64,000 nucleotides of DNA from Levilactobacillus andaensis (GTDB lineage: Bacteria; Bacillota; Bacilli; Lactobacillales; Lactobacillaceae), in NCBI RefSeq assembly GCF_016861695.1, contig NZ_BOLP01000012.1, forward strand, positions 1 through 64,000. Direction: 5' to 3'. Shown here piece after piece: positions 16,543 through 24,659 of the stretch (position 1 is the stretch's first letter; each line of letters starts with the position of its first letter). The position numbers and the translations under genes are program-made. The notes beneath the pieces were generated by a model. It was not told the DNA's origin. It ran no database searches and saw only the letters and a program-made list of their open reading frames with translations.

Positions 16543-16860
16543 CTAAGAAATGATGCCAAGGAACATTAGCCAAGTCCAGAGACCGATGATCAGCCAGATG
16601 CCGTAAAAAACAATCAAGCTACGGCGCAGAACCGACAATTGCCGCCAGCCGTGTTGTCGCCAACTAAAAGCATAGACGGCCAGCATGATCAGACTGAGCA
16701 CGCCCATCAGTAGGCTCCCGCCGAGAATTAAGACGTCGGGATGAGATGGATCGTGTGCGGCCATCCCGATACCACCCACGATGAATAAGATGATGGGTGA
16801 CACCAATAAAAGTGCATTGAGACTCCCCTCAATGATTAACTTACGTTTCGTTATTTGCAT
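16543..16860 (-). CDS. Small three-helix membrane protein
   Basis: A 105-residue protein with three predicted membrane helices (ALLLVSPIILFIVGGIGMA, LILGGSLLMGVLSLIMLAVY, SLIVFYGIWLIIGLWTWLMF) joined by short charged loops with WRQHGWRQ. The start follows GGGGAGG with good spacing. It is a single-gene unit convergent with the secreted protein. No family recognised and no function proposed. Confidence 0.65.
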   Translation of the reverse strand: MQITKRKLIIEGSLNALLLVSPIILFIVGGIGMAAHDPSHPDVLILGGSLLMGVLSLIMLAVYAFSWRQHGWRQLSVLRRSLIVFYGIWLIIGLWTWLMFLGIIS

Positions 16861-17036
16861 AAGCGACCTCCCCAGGTAGTCTCAGCATAGCACGAAAGAC
16901 TCGGGGAAAATAGGGGAGTTGAAGTCAGCCATTCTTAATTTGCCAGGAGTTGCCGGTTCGTCTTGATTTCTGTGGCCAAGTCGCGTAACTTTAGGGGAGC
17001 AAGATCAACACAGTATTTCCTGGGGAGGAAAATGAT

Positions 17037-17498
17037 TTGAAGAAACCAATTTTTTTACTGAGCTTAGCGGCGATTACGTTGGGGCTAGGTGCGACTAGTT
17101 TGACGTCGGCACAGGCCGCAACTTGGCATCAGGGAACACCCAAAGCCTTGCGGCGCACGTGGATCTATAACGGCCGCGGGGATAACAAGGCGTACATCAC
17201 GTACAGCAAGTCCATCAGCACGGGGAACCTGTTTGCACTGGATGAAGCCAGTCATCGCTACTACCGGTTGCCCGGCTACGGTTTGAAAAAGCTGAAATAC
17301 CAGTCGTTGGGCCACCACGTTTATCGGCTATCCGGCATTCAGTATTCGCCCAAGGACAGCCAGGTTCAGTTCGACGGGCAGCGGTTGAGCTACAAGCTGA
17401 AGTTGACCAAGAACCACCTACATTTTTACAAGGGCTATCGGAACTACGACCGCCACGCAAAATTTGCGACGATGAAGACACCTAAGGGTTTGGAATAG
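17037..17498 (+). CDS. Small secreted basic protein
   Basis: A 153-residue exported protein. The signal peptide (IFLLSLAAITLGLGATSLTS, cleaved at AQA/ATW) is followed by a mature domain that starts WHQGTPKALRRTWIY, a recurrent opening in lactobacillar secreted proteins of unknown function. The rest is Tyr- and Lys-rich with no Cys and no anchor. The TTG start at 17037 follows GGGGAGG; the nearby ATG is out of frame. It is monocistronic with its own terminator. Likely a wall-associated protein (inference from composition and family habit). Confidence 0.7.
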   Translation: MKKPIFLLSLAAITLGLGATSLTSAQAATWHQGTPKALRRTWIYNGRGDNKAYITYSKSISTGNLFALDEASHRYYRLPGYGLKKLKYQSLGHHVYRLSGIQYSPKDSQVQFDGQRLSYKLKLTKNHLHFYKGYRNYDRHAKFATMKTPKGLE

Positions 17499-17513
17499 AA
17501 TAGTGTGTTAGAG

Positions 17514-17544
17514 AAGGACTTACGGTAAGTGTAGGTCCTTTTTG
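17514..17544 (+). terminator. Terminator of the small secreted protein gene
   Basis: Ten-bp stem AAGGACTTAC/GTAGGTCCTT followed by TTT. Confidence 0.75.
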
Positions 17545-17598
17545 CGTCCACTGATGCCGTTGCCTGCTATACTGGTTAAAAATAGGAGATGATGGCGA

Positions 17599-18126
17599 AT
17601 GAGGGTCACACTAAAACCGTTAACCATGGCCGACGCACCAGCGTTTTGGCAACTAGCGTATGGGGATGAAGACGCCGCCTGGACGCAGTGGAATGGACCA
17701 TATTTTCACGACCAACTGCCAAGTCGTGAGCAGTTTCTAACGAAGATTGCCCCAACGAAATTCATCGATCAACCAAACCAACGGGTCATCTGGGTCGACG
17801 CGAAAATGGTCGGTAGCGTGTCTTACCATTACGCGGATGGCGACCTGCGGCGGTGGCTGGAAGTGGGTATCGTCATTTACCGCCAAAATAAGTGGCAACA
17901 AGGCATCGGCAAGGCCGCATTGACCCAATGGATTACGCAGGTCTGGTCCCAAACAACGCTGCCCCATCTCGGATTGACGACCTGGTCGGGCAATACGCGC
18001 ATGTGTCACCTGGCCGAAAGCATTGGCTGGCAAGAAGAGGGGCGGATTCGCCAGGTTCGCTATTGGCAGGGGAAATATTGGGATTCGGTCAAGTATGGCT
18101 GTTTGCGTGAGGAGTGGCGGGGATGA
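17599..18126 (+). CDS. GNAT-family N-acetyltransferase
   Basis: A 175-residue acetyltransferase of the RimJ/RimL-like GNAT type. It has the N-terminal RVTLKPLTMADAPAFWQL lead, a central VGSVSYHYAD strand, and the acetyl-CoA pocket region QNKWQQGIGKAALTQWI with the GIGK pyrophosphate loop. The tail (NTRMCHLAESIGWQEEGRIR) is the usual family ending. Substrate is not evident; RimJ/L relatives acetylate ribosomal proteins or small amines. The ATG follows AGGAGATGAT. Single-gene unit convergent with helD. Confidence 0.85.
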   Translation: MRVTLKPLTMADAPAFWQLAYGDEDAAWTQWNGPYFHDQLPSREQFLTKIAPTKFIDQPNQRVIWVDAKMVGSVSYHYADGDLRRWLEVGIVIYRQNKWQQGIGKAALTQWITQVWSQTTLPHLGLTTWSGNTRMCHLAESIGWQEEGRIRQVRYWQGKYWDSVKYGCLREEWRG

Positions 18127-18188
18127 TGAGAAGAATCAATGCTAAGAATCCGTTTAGATTACAACGACTATATTTTGAATACGAGATG

Positions 18189-18236
18189 AAAAAAAGCGTC
18201 GATGTCGTCTGGAAATTTTAGATAACATCAACGCTA
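18189..18236 (-). terminator. Minus-strand terminator downstream of helD and CHIR copy 4
   Basis: On the minus strand AGCGTTGATGT pairs with ACATCGACGCT and is followed by TTTTTTT. It lies beyond CHIR copy 4, so the helD message would carry that element in its 3' untranslated region. Confidence 0.75.
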
Positions 18237-18281
18237 TTTGTGTGCTATGAAACAGCTTTAATTTTTTTGAGCGACAATCGT

Positions 18282-18456
18282 AGCCGAAGGAGGCCAGGGA
18301 TGCAGCCAGCCGTGGAAATAGTGGTCGCTGTCAGCGACCACTATGGGCGACTTTTAAGACGTGTGTTTTTCACGGCTTAAAAGCGAGCGAGAAGACTGGT
18401 GGTCTTCCAGGCTGAAGCGTCCCCACAGCAGGCGGAATTCCTGGCAGCCGCAGGCG
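18282..18456 (-). repeat. CHIR copy 4, sub-family A
   Basis: Minus-sense copy that begins about 30 bp after the helD stop. Closing stem core GCCAGG/CCTGGC. The variable hairpin is a perfect ATAGTGGTCGCT/AGCGACCACTAT with a 3-nt loop, the same as copy 6. Confidence 0.9.
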
Positions 18457-18487
18457 AACATGTAACGACAGTCTCGACAGCAATTGA

Positions 18488-20794
18488 TTAATTCTGAAAT
18501 TCGTGTTCGATTGTTAAATCGGCCTGGGGAATCTTGTCCGACGCAATCAGCGGCGAGGCGGCGCCGATACTCAATAGGGTCAAGTGATGCATGGCCCGTG
18601 ACGCAATCGTGTAGAGCGTCCCGGTCAACTGTTCGTCCGGGTAGTTCTCGGCGGACACGTTGTAGGCAATGACGCTGTCAAATTCCAGCCCTTTGGCCAG
18701 ATAGATTGGCAACACGACGATGCCTTTTGGCAGGGAGCGGTCAGTGTCGGTCAGCCGCGTCAAATCGAATTCGGCGTGGAGTTCCTGGTAAACGTACTTG
18801 GCTTCGGCCGTACTCTTGGTAAGAATCGCCACGGTCCCGTTGGTAGCGAGCTCTAGCTGCAGTTCGTGGGCGAGCGCCTTAAAAGCCGAGTCGTTATCGT
18901 AGCGAATGACCACCTTAGGCAGGTCGCCCGGCCGATTGAAGGCCTCGATTTGGTCGCCATCGGGCAGGAGCGCCTTAGCAAATGTCGTGATGGGCAACGT
19001 GGAACGGTAGGAACGCCGCAACGTGATCAGGCGGGACCGTTTGACGTTTAGCGCGGAATCCAACTTTTTCAGAATAGATTCCGGTGATTCCACCGCCTTG
19101 AAGAGGGCCTGTTCGCTGTCGCCCAGCAGGGTCAGCTTGGCCCGCGGAAAGGCGTGTTGCAGGTAGATCAGTTGGGCCATCGAATAGTCCTGCATTTCGT
19201 CGACGAAGAGGTGTTGCATCCGGTGGTTCGCGCCACCCCCAGCGAGAATGTCGCGCAGGTATAGCAGGGGTGCGGCATCGGTCAACGCGAGCTTATGGTA
19301 TTCAATATCGTGTTGGTAGGCGTCGATGACGGTCTGCCAGTCCGCAGCCGACACGTCATCGGGCAGTGGGCACTGTTTGAGAAAGGCGGTGTACTGCGAG
19401 TAGGCGTCTAGGAAGTAGCCGTTGTAAATAGCATCGTCGACCTGCCGCAACCGGCGCCGGACGATTTGCCGGGCGATGTAGTCGATCTCGTCATCAAGCT
19501 GTTCAAACTTACCCAGGTGTTTTTCACCTAACAGGTTGTGGTAATCCTCGTCGCTGAGCTGGTCGATGGTGTCGCGCACCCAGTCGGCCTTGGCTTCTTC
19601 GCGAATCCGCCGCTTGAGCCGTTTTTCCAGTTCATTTTTCGTGCGGAGAAAACGGTCGGCCGGTGCCGCGGCAGCTGGGAATTGGCTATAAATGTCGCGG
19701 ATTTCTTCCTTATCAAAGAAGACACGGCCCTTAAACCGAATGTCCGTGAACTGCAACTCAGCCGGAGATACCTGATGACAGTAGTCGTTGACGGCCGTCA
19801 TCATTGCGGCACTCTCGCGGAAATTTCGAAGCGGCAAATTGACGGGCGTTTGCTGATCTTCCTCGTAGCGTTCAAATTGCGTTTGCACGTTGAGTCCTTG
19901 GAACCGTTGCGTTAAAAATTCGGCCAAAGTGACTTGTCGCATGTTTCGTTCCCCAAGACTGGGGAGGACGTCACTGATGTAGTGGCTGAACAACCGGTTG
20001 GGCGAGAAGAGCACGATTTGGTCGGCTTCCAGGTCGCGCCGGCTGTGATAGAGCAGAAAGGCGATCCGTTGTAAAATGGCGGACGTTTTCCCGGAGCCTG
20101 CGACCCCCTGAACGACCAGTAAGTCACTCTTGGTGTCGCGAATAATATCGTTTTGTTCGCGTTGGATGGTCGACACGATGTTTTGCATGGTCGCGTCGTT
20201 TTGCTCGCCCAGCGCATGTTGCAGCATTTCATCGCCGACGGTCTCGTTGGTGTCGAACATGCTTTCAATTTGGCCGTCTTGAATTAAAAATTGGCGTTTT
20301 TTTAAGAGGTTGGTTTCCTGGTCGCCAGCGGGTGTGCTGTAAGCGACTTCGCCGAGCACCCCGTTGTAGTAGATGCTGGAAACGGGGGCACGCCAGTCGT
20401 AGACCAGGAAGTTCTGGTCCTCGTCAACAAACGAGGCAGTCCCGATGTAGAGGGATTCGGGCTTTGATTCGCCGGGATCCTGGATGTCGATGCGGCCAAA
20501 GTAAGGGGACTTTTGGAGTTCCTTGTAGGTGTCTAGTTGGCCCTCGATGATGTTTTGATTTTCGGTCAACCGAGAGACTAAGGCCCGTTGTTGTTGCAGT
20601 TCGGCACTGGTTTCGATTCGGTCATCGACTTCAAACCAGTTGACCGAGGTGTTTTCACTATAGTTCTTTAACACGTTGCGCAGTTCTTTGTGGGCGGCCG
20701 TGTAGTCGGCGACGGTCTTGTCGATCCGCTCGCCAATCTGGTCGGCCACTTGGTCCACACGCTGTTGTTCCTCTGCTTGTTCGCTGGTGGTCAA
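18488..20794 (-). CDS. helD: RNA-polymerase recycling helicase-like ATPase HelD
   Basis: A 768-residue superfamily 1 (UvrD/Rep-like) ATPase of the HelD type. An N-terminal coiled-coil arm (1-100) precedes the family motif YIGTASFVDEDQNFLVYDWR. Walker A GVAGSGKTS is at about 230-238, the Walker B segment reads LFVDEMQDYS, and the C-terminal half carries the conserved TLRRSYRST and KGLEFDSVI helicase motifs. In Bacillus HelD removes stalled RNA polymerase from DNA. Length is normal. The TTG start is preceded by AAGGAGG with good spacing. It is divergent from trpS with two CHIR copies between. Confidence 0.9.
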   Translation of the reverse strand: MTTSEQAEEQQRVDQVADQIGERIDKTVADYTAAHKELRNVLKNYSENTSVNWFEVDDRIETSAELQQQRALVSRLTENQNIIEGQLDTYKELQKSPYFGRIDIQDPGESKPESLYIGTASFVDEDQNFLVYDWRAPVSSIYYNGVLGEVAYSTPAGDQETNLLKKRQFLIQDGQIESMFDTNETVGDEMLQHALGEQNDATMQNIVSTIQREQNDIIRDTKSDLLVVQGVAGSGKTSAILQRIAFLLYHSRRDLEADQIVLFSPNRLFSHYISDVLPSLGERNMRQVTLAEFLTQRFQGLNVQTQFERYEEDQQTPVNLPLRNFRESAAMMTAVNDYCHQVSPAELQFTDIRFKGRVFFDKEEIRDIYSQFPAAAAPADRFLRTKNELEKRLKRRIREEAKADWVRDTIDQLSDEDYHNLLGEKHLGKFEQLDDEIDYIARQIVRRRLRQVDDAIYNGYFLDAYSQYTAFLKQCPLPDDVSAADWQTVIDAYQHDIEYHKLALTDAAPLLYLRDILAGGGANHRMQHLFVDEMQDYSMAQLIYLQHAFPRAKLTLLGDSEQALFKAVESPESILKKLDSALNVKRSRLITLRRSYRSTLPITTFAKALLPDGDQIEAFNRPGDLPKVVIRYDNDSAFKALAHELQLELATNGTVAILTKSTAEAKYVYQELHAEFDLTRLTDTDRSLPKGIVVLPIYLAKGLEFDSVIAYNVSAENYPDEQLTGTLYTIASRAMHHLTLLSIGAASPLIASDKIPQADLTIEHEFQN

Positions 20795-20840
20795 ATTGAC
20801 CGCCTCCTTTTTTCATTATTAAATGGTGTGTTGATGCGTT

Positions 20841-21018
20841 TCGCCTGCGGCTGCCAGACGCCACGCTGTGGGGACCGACCGAAGCCTGTGGGGCGGTCTT
20901 CGGTCTCGAGTTGAAGCCACGCAAGAATCGCGAGTCTTCAACTCGTCCCGTGATGTAACCTAGCAAAAGACGCTAGCTAACATCACTGCCACAGCGTTCT
21001 GTCTGGCATCCTCCGGCT
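20841..21018 (+). repeat. CHIR copy 5, sub-family B
   Basis: Plus-sense copy upstream of helD. Closing stems GCCAGAC/GTCTGGC and CGCTGTGG/CCACAGCG. Hairpins: GACCGAAG/CTTCGGTC, AGTTGAAG/CTTCAACT and GTGATGT/ACATCAC with an inner CTAGC/GCTAG. Every stem differs from sub-family A yet pairs fully. Confidence 0.92.
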
Positions 21019-21223
21019 TGGACAGTGTGCGAATTTGACCGCTGGTGTGGTGCCGGTCAATTATGATTACTGCCACGAGCATAGTTGTGTGTGCTTAGTG
21101 GTCAGTATGCTTTACTAAGTTGATTTAAGCCTGATAGATTAAGACATAAATACTATGGCAGCATGACACCTTCCTTATAGGAATGTCACATTTACATCGA
21201 TTGAAATAGTAAAAATCAGTCTG
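21019..21223. other. Spacer between CHIR copies 5 and 6
   Basis: No gene. It holds an imperfect inverted repeat at 21164-21188 (TGACA...TTCC and GGAA...TGTCA), which could be an operator of the divergent helD promoter. Promoter elements could not be fixed. Confidence 0.45.
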
Positions 21224-21401
21224 AGCCGGAGGAGGCCAGGGATGCAACCAGCCGTGGAAATAGTGGTCGCTGACAGCGACCACTATGGGCGTCTTTTAAG
21301 ACGTGTGTTTTTCACGGCTTAAAAGCGAGCAAGAAGACTGGTGGTCTTCCAGTCTGAAGCGTCCTCACAGCAGGCGGAATCCCTGGCAGCCGGAGCGCGA
21401 C
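21224..21401 (-). repeat. CHIR copy 6, sub-family A
   Basis: Minus-sense copy; convergent partner of copy 5. Closing stem GCCAGGGAT/ATCCCTGGC. The right boundary reads AGCCGGAGCGCGACC instead of the usual AGCCGCAGGCG. It ends 120 bp before the trpS promoter. Confidence 0.92.
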
Positions 21402-21524
21402 CAGTTCACACAGTATCGCAGCCATTTTAAGTCCTAAATTGCTTAACAAGTTTAGTCATATTCGGGGGCAGTGTCAATCAATCCCACCGCTTTTGACCGA
21501 AATAAATCTTCTGGGGGCTGACAG

Positions 21525-21553
21525 TTTACATCGGGCGTAAAAACCGCTAATAT
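21525..21553 (+). promoter_or_regulatory. trpS promoter
   Basis: TTTACA (21525-21530), a 17-bp spacer and TAATAT (21548-21553). Transcription would start near 21560, at the head of the T-box leader. Confidence 0.75.
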
Positions 21554-21557
21554 AAAG

Positions 21558-21778
21558 GAATAGGGACTCGAAAAAAGTAGGCTAATTTCAGAGAAAAGCC
21601 GGCAGTGCTGAAACGGTTTTATGGTCGAAATGGGTCGAGTCAGTTTCATTTAACCGATAACTAATTTTATCGCGGCGTCTCCGTTAACGACAAAAGTGGT
21701 GGCTAAAATGGTCACAATTTAGGTGGTACCGCGCATAAGCGTCCTATTGGCATTGGCCAATGGGGCGCTTTTTCAGAA
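21558..21778 (+). promoter_or_regulatory. T-box riboswitch (tryptophan) of trpS
   Basis: The T-box core AGGTGGTACCGCG is at 21721-21733. Stem I is closed by GGACTCGA/TCGAGTC and its specifier loop reads GAAATGGGTC, giving the Trp codon TGG. The terminator GCGTCCTATTGG/CCAATGGGGCGC with five T residues (21738-21773) is the regulated stop. Uncharged tRNA-Trp should favour the antiterminator and expression of trpS. Confidence 0.95.
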
Positions 21779-21791
21779 AGGATGAAAAATA

Positions 21792-22811
21792 TTGAGTAAA
21801 AAACACGTTATTTTAACTGGGGACCGACCAACGGGTAAGCTACATATTGGCCATTACGTTGGGTCATTGAAGAACCGGGTCGCTCTACAGAACACTGGTG
21901 ACTACGACACCTACATCATGATTGCCGATACGCAAGCATTGACTGACAACGCCCGGGATCCCGAAAAGATTCGCCACAGCCTGTTACAAGTTGCTTTAGA
22001 CTACCTGGCCGTCGGTATCGATCCCGCCAAGTCAACGATTCTCGTTCAATCCCAGATTCCAGCTCTGAGCGAATTGACCATGGCTTACTTGAACTTGGTC
22101 AGCGTTTCTCGTTTGAACCGGAACCCAACGGTCAAGGCTGAAATCAAACAAAAGGCCTTTGGCGAAAGTGTTCCTGCTGGATTCTTCATCTACCCAGTTA
22201 GCCAAGCTGCCGACATCACGGCGTTCAAGGCCGACACGGTTCCCGTTGGTGAAGACCAAGAACCAATGCTGGAACAAACCCGTGAAATCGTGCGGACCTT
22301 CAACAACGTTTACGGTCAAGAAATTTTAGTTGAACCCGAAGGCTACTTCCCACCAAAGGGCCAAGGCCGGATTCCTGGCCTGGATGGCAACGCCAAGATG
22401 AGTAAGTCCTTGGACAACGCCATTTACCTCGGCGACAGCGAAGACACGATTCAAAAGAAGATCATGTCCATGTACACCGATCCCGAACACATTCACATCG
22501 AAGATCCTGGTCATATCGAAGGCAACACGGTCTTCACGTACCTCGACATTTTCGCCGAAGATCAGGAACACGTTGCCGACCTGAAGGCACAATACCAGCA
22601 CGGTGGCCTCGGGGATGTTAAAATCAAGCGGTACTTGAACGATGTTTTACAAGCTAAATTACAACCGATCCGCGAACGCCGCGAACAGTTCGCTGCCGAT
22701 GAAGGTGCCGTTTATGACATCTTGAAGCAGGGGAGCGAACGCGCGAACCAAGTGGCTGCACAGACCTTACATGAAGTACGCCACGCAATTGGTGTGGACT
22801 ACTTCGGCTAA
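21792..22811 (+). CDS. trpS: Tryptophanyl-tRNA synthetase
   Basis: A 339-residue class Ic synthetase that charges tRNA-Trp. The HIGH motif is [10 protein letters not shown] near residue 20 and the KMSKS loop is AKMSKSLDN near 200. The opening [20 protein letters not shown] is typical of Firmicutes TrpRS, and length is normal. The start is TTG behind AAAGGATG. Expression is controlled by the Trp T-box just upstream. ppx follows after 20 bp and may be co-transcribed. Confidence 0.97.
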   Translation: MSKKHVILTGDRPTGKLHIGHYVGSLKNRVALQNTGDYDTYIMIADTQALTDNARDPEKIRHSLLQVALDYLAVGIDPAKSTILVQSQIPALSELTMAYLNLVSVSRLNRNPTVKAEIKQKAFGESVPAGFFIYPVSQAADITAFKADTVPVGEDQEPMLEQTREIVRTFNNVYGQEILVEPEGYFPPKGQGRIPGLDGNAKMSKSLDNAIYLGDSEDTIQKKIMSMYTDPEHIHIEDPGHIEGNTVFTYLDIFAEDQEHVADLKAQYQHGGLGDVKIKRYLNDVLQAKLQPIRERREQFAADEGAVYDILKQGSERANQVAAQTLHEVRHAIGVDYFG

Positions 22812-22831
22812 GTCGAAATGGGGGATAGACA

Positions 22832-23752
22832 ATGCAAAATTTAGCCATTGTTGATTTGGGGTCAAATTCGGTCCGCATGGCCGTCAACGAACTACATGAC
22901 GACGGCACCTACCGGGAAGTTAACCGGGTCAAGGTCGATAGTCGTTTGTCAGAGGGCATGGGTCCCGAAAAGATTCTCCAACCGAACGCGATGGACCGCA
23001 CGATTGCGGCGTTAAAGTCGTTTCGGCCCTACTATGAACAACTTCCCCATCTCATTGTCCGGGGGATTGCGACGGCGGCGGTGCGTCAAGCCCGTAACCG
23101 CGACGATTTCTTAAAGCGTGTCGCCGAAGCAACTGATATTCAGCTTGAGGTGTTGTCGGGCGACCAGGAGGCCTATTACGACTACCTCGGCGCCGTCAAC
23201 CGGTTGAAAATCAAGGACTGTTTACTCTTGGATACCGGTGGTGCTAGTTGTGAGTTGGTCCACGTGAAAAATAGTCGCGATGCCAACCTGATTAGCGTGC
23301 CATTTGGTGCGGTCAATCTGTCCGAACAGTTTCACCTCGATGACAAGGTGACGGCCGTTGATCTCTTTTCCGCACAGGTCTTTCTGCGCGAACGGCTCCA
23401 GGATATCTGGTGGCTAAACGATGCGAAACACCTGCCGTTAGTCTTATTGGGTGGTGCGAACCGGACATTGGCCCGGATGAATCGCCAGCAGCAGAAAATC
23501 CTGCACGTGGAAAATATCCACGGGTATCGGTTAACTACCGGTCAAGTCATGAAGACCTTTGAACGGCTGCTGGAAGTGCCGTTGGCCGAACGGCGGCGCA
23601 TCTCTGGTTTGGAACCGGAGCGTGCGGATATTATTATTGGCGGGATGCTACCGTTGGTGACGCTGCTGCAGATGCTGGATTCGGATAGGGTCATCTTCTC
23701 CGAAAGCGGCGTCCGCGAAGGCATCATCTCGGAATACCTTAGCCAACGGTAA
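22832..23752 (+). CDS. ppx: Ppx/GppA-family phosphatase (exopolyphosphatase)
   Basis: A 306-residue ASKHA-fold phosphatase. The P-loop-like opening AIVDLGSNSVRMAV, the central catalytic EVLSGDQEAYYDYLGA and the second phosphate loop LLLDTGGASCELVHV are all present. It would hydrolyse terminal phosphates of polyphosphate or the gamma phosphate of pppGpp. It is the short single-module form, without the C-terminal HD-like extension of proteobacterial Ppx. The ATG follows GGGGGAT. It lies 20 bp after trpS; the next feature is CHIR copy 7, 18 bp after the stop. Confidence 0.88.
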   Translation: MQNLAIVDLGSNSVRMAVNELHDDGTYREVNRVKVDSRLSEGMGPEKILQPNAMDRTIAALKSFRPYYEQLPHLIVRGIATAAVRQARNRDDFLKRVAEATDIQLEVLSGDQEAYYDYLGAVNRLKIKDCLLLDTGGASCELVHVKNSRDANLISVPFGAVNLSEQFHLDDKVTAVDLFSAQVFLRERLQDIWWLNDAKHLPLVLLGGANRTLARMNRQQQKILHVENIHGYRLTTGQVMKTFERLLEVPLAERRRISGLEPERADIIIGGMLPLVTLLQMLDSDRVIFSESGVREGIISEYLSQR

Positions 23753-23770
23753 CCTTGGTGTTGCCGTTGG

Positions 23771-23947
23771 TCGCCTGCGGATGCTAGTTACTCCATCCGT
23801 GGGGCGACCTCTGAAGCCTGAGAAGCGGTCTTCAGAGGCGTCTTGGAGCCTCAAAATGCGAGTCTCCAAGACGTCCCGTGGTGTAACCTAGCGAAGAACG
23901 CTAGCTAACACCACCGACACGGATTCCGTACCTAGCCTCCTCCGGCT
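23771..23947 (+). repeat. CHIR copy 7, sub-family B (divergent stems)
   Basis: Plus-sense copy 18 bp after ppx. Outer stem core GCTAG/CTAGC, inner stem ATCCGTG/CACGGAT. Hairpins: CCTCTGAAG/CTTCAGAGG, CGTCTTGGAG/CTCCAAGACG and TGGTGT/ACACCA. Each stem has been replaced relative to copy 8, which lies 272 bp on, and remains paired. Confidence 0.92.
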
Positions 23948-24042
23948 CCGGCAACACTGGTTATCGCTGACTAGGTTTTCCGGTGGCCTTTCGTTACCTA
24001 GTGGTGTGTTGGTTGGAGGTTTTGTTTAGTGACCGTGGGGTT

Positions 24043-24216
24043 TCGCCTGCGGCTGCCAGACGCCATGCTGTGGGGACCGACCGAAGCCTGAGAAGCGGTC
24101 TTCGGTCTCGGTTTGAAGCCTCAAAAAACGAGTCTTCAAACCGTCCCGTGGTGTAACCTAGCAAAGAACGCTAGCTAACAGCACCGACACAGCATTCTGT
24201 CTGGCCTCCTCCGGCT
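24043..24216 (+). repeat. CHIR copy 8, sub-family B
   Basis: Plus-sense second unit of the tandem duplication. Closing stems GCCAGAC/GTCTGGC and ATGCTGTG/CACAGCAT. Hairpins: ACCGAAG/CTTCGGT, GGTTTGAAG/CTTCAAACC, and CTAGC/GCTAG. Its convergent partner is copy 9. Confidence 0.92.
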
Positions 24217-24292
24217 CCGGCAACACTGGCTATTGCTGACTAGGCTTTCCGATGGTCTCTCGCAACCTAGTGGTGTGGTTGTTGGAAGTCTC

Positions 24293-24336
24293 ATTAAGTA
24301 ATAGGAGTAGTGTGTTACTGCTTCTATTACTTAATG
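24293..24336. other. Long hairpin in the spacer between CHIR copies 8 and 9
   Basis: TTAAGTAATAG pairs with CTATTACTTAA, and an inner AGTA/TACT extends the stem. There is no T tract, so it is a weak terminator candidate in either direction; it could be an operator or leader hairpin for mvaA. Confidence 0.55.
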
Positions 24337-24445
24337 GGATACCAGTATGCAATCTGGACGAGTCATCGTCAGACTTACTGACCAGGCAACCTGTACACAG
24401 CGAGTTGACGAAACCAGTCATTTTGTTTCAGAGCAAATGTTGCCA

Positions 24446-24617
24446 AGCCGGAGGAGGCCAGGGATGCAGCCAGCCGTGGAAATAGAGGTAGCTGTAAGCT
24501 ACCTCTATGGGCGACTTTTAAGACGTGTACTTACGGCTTAAAAGCGAGCGAGAAGCCTGGTGTTCTTCCAGGCTGAAGCGTCCCCACAGCAGGCGGAATC
24601 CCTGGCAGCCGCAGGCG
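24446..24617 (-). repeat. CHIR copy 9, sub-family A
   Basis: Minus-sense copy ending 42 bp before the mvaA start. Closing stem GCCAGGGAT/ATCCCTGGC. The variable hairpin is ATAGAGGTAGCT/AGCTACCTCTAT with a 3-nt loop: relative to copies 4 and 6 both arms changed in step. The remaining 42 bp are too short for a full promoter plus leader. Confidence 0.92.
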
Positions 24618-24659
24618 ACACACACTATCCCTGCAACATTCGAAAGGAGTCGATGGCCG

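Larger units (their letters stand above)
23771..24288 (+). repeat. Tandem duplication carrying CHIR copies 7 and 8
   Basis: Two direct units of about 272 bp and 246 bp (23771-24042 and 24043-24288). Homology includes the CHIR element and the following spacer (CCGGCAACACTGG, then a GACTAGG/CCTAGT hairpin). Differences are concentrated in the stems of the element, where both arms changed together. Confidence 0.85.
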
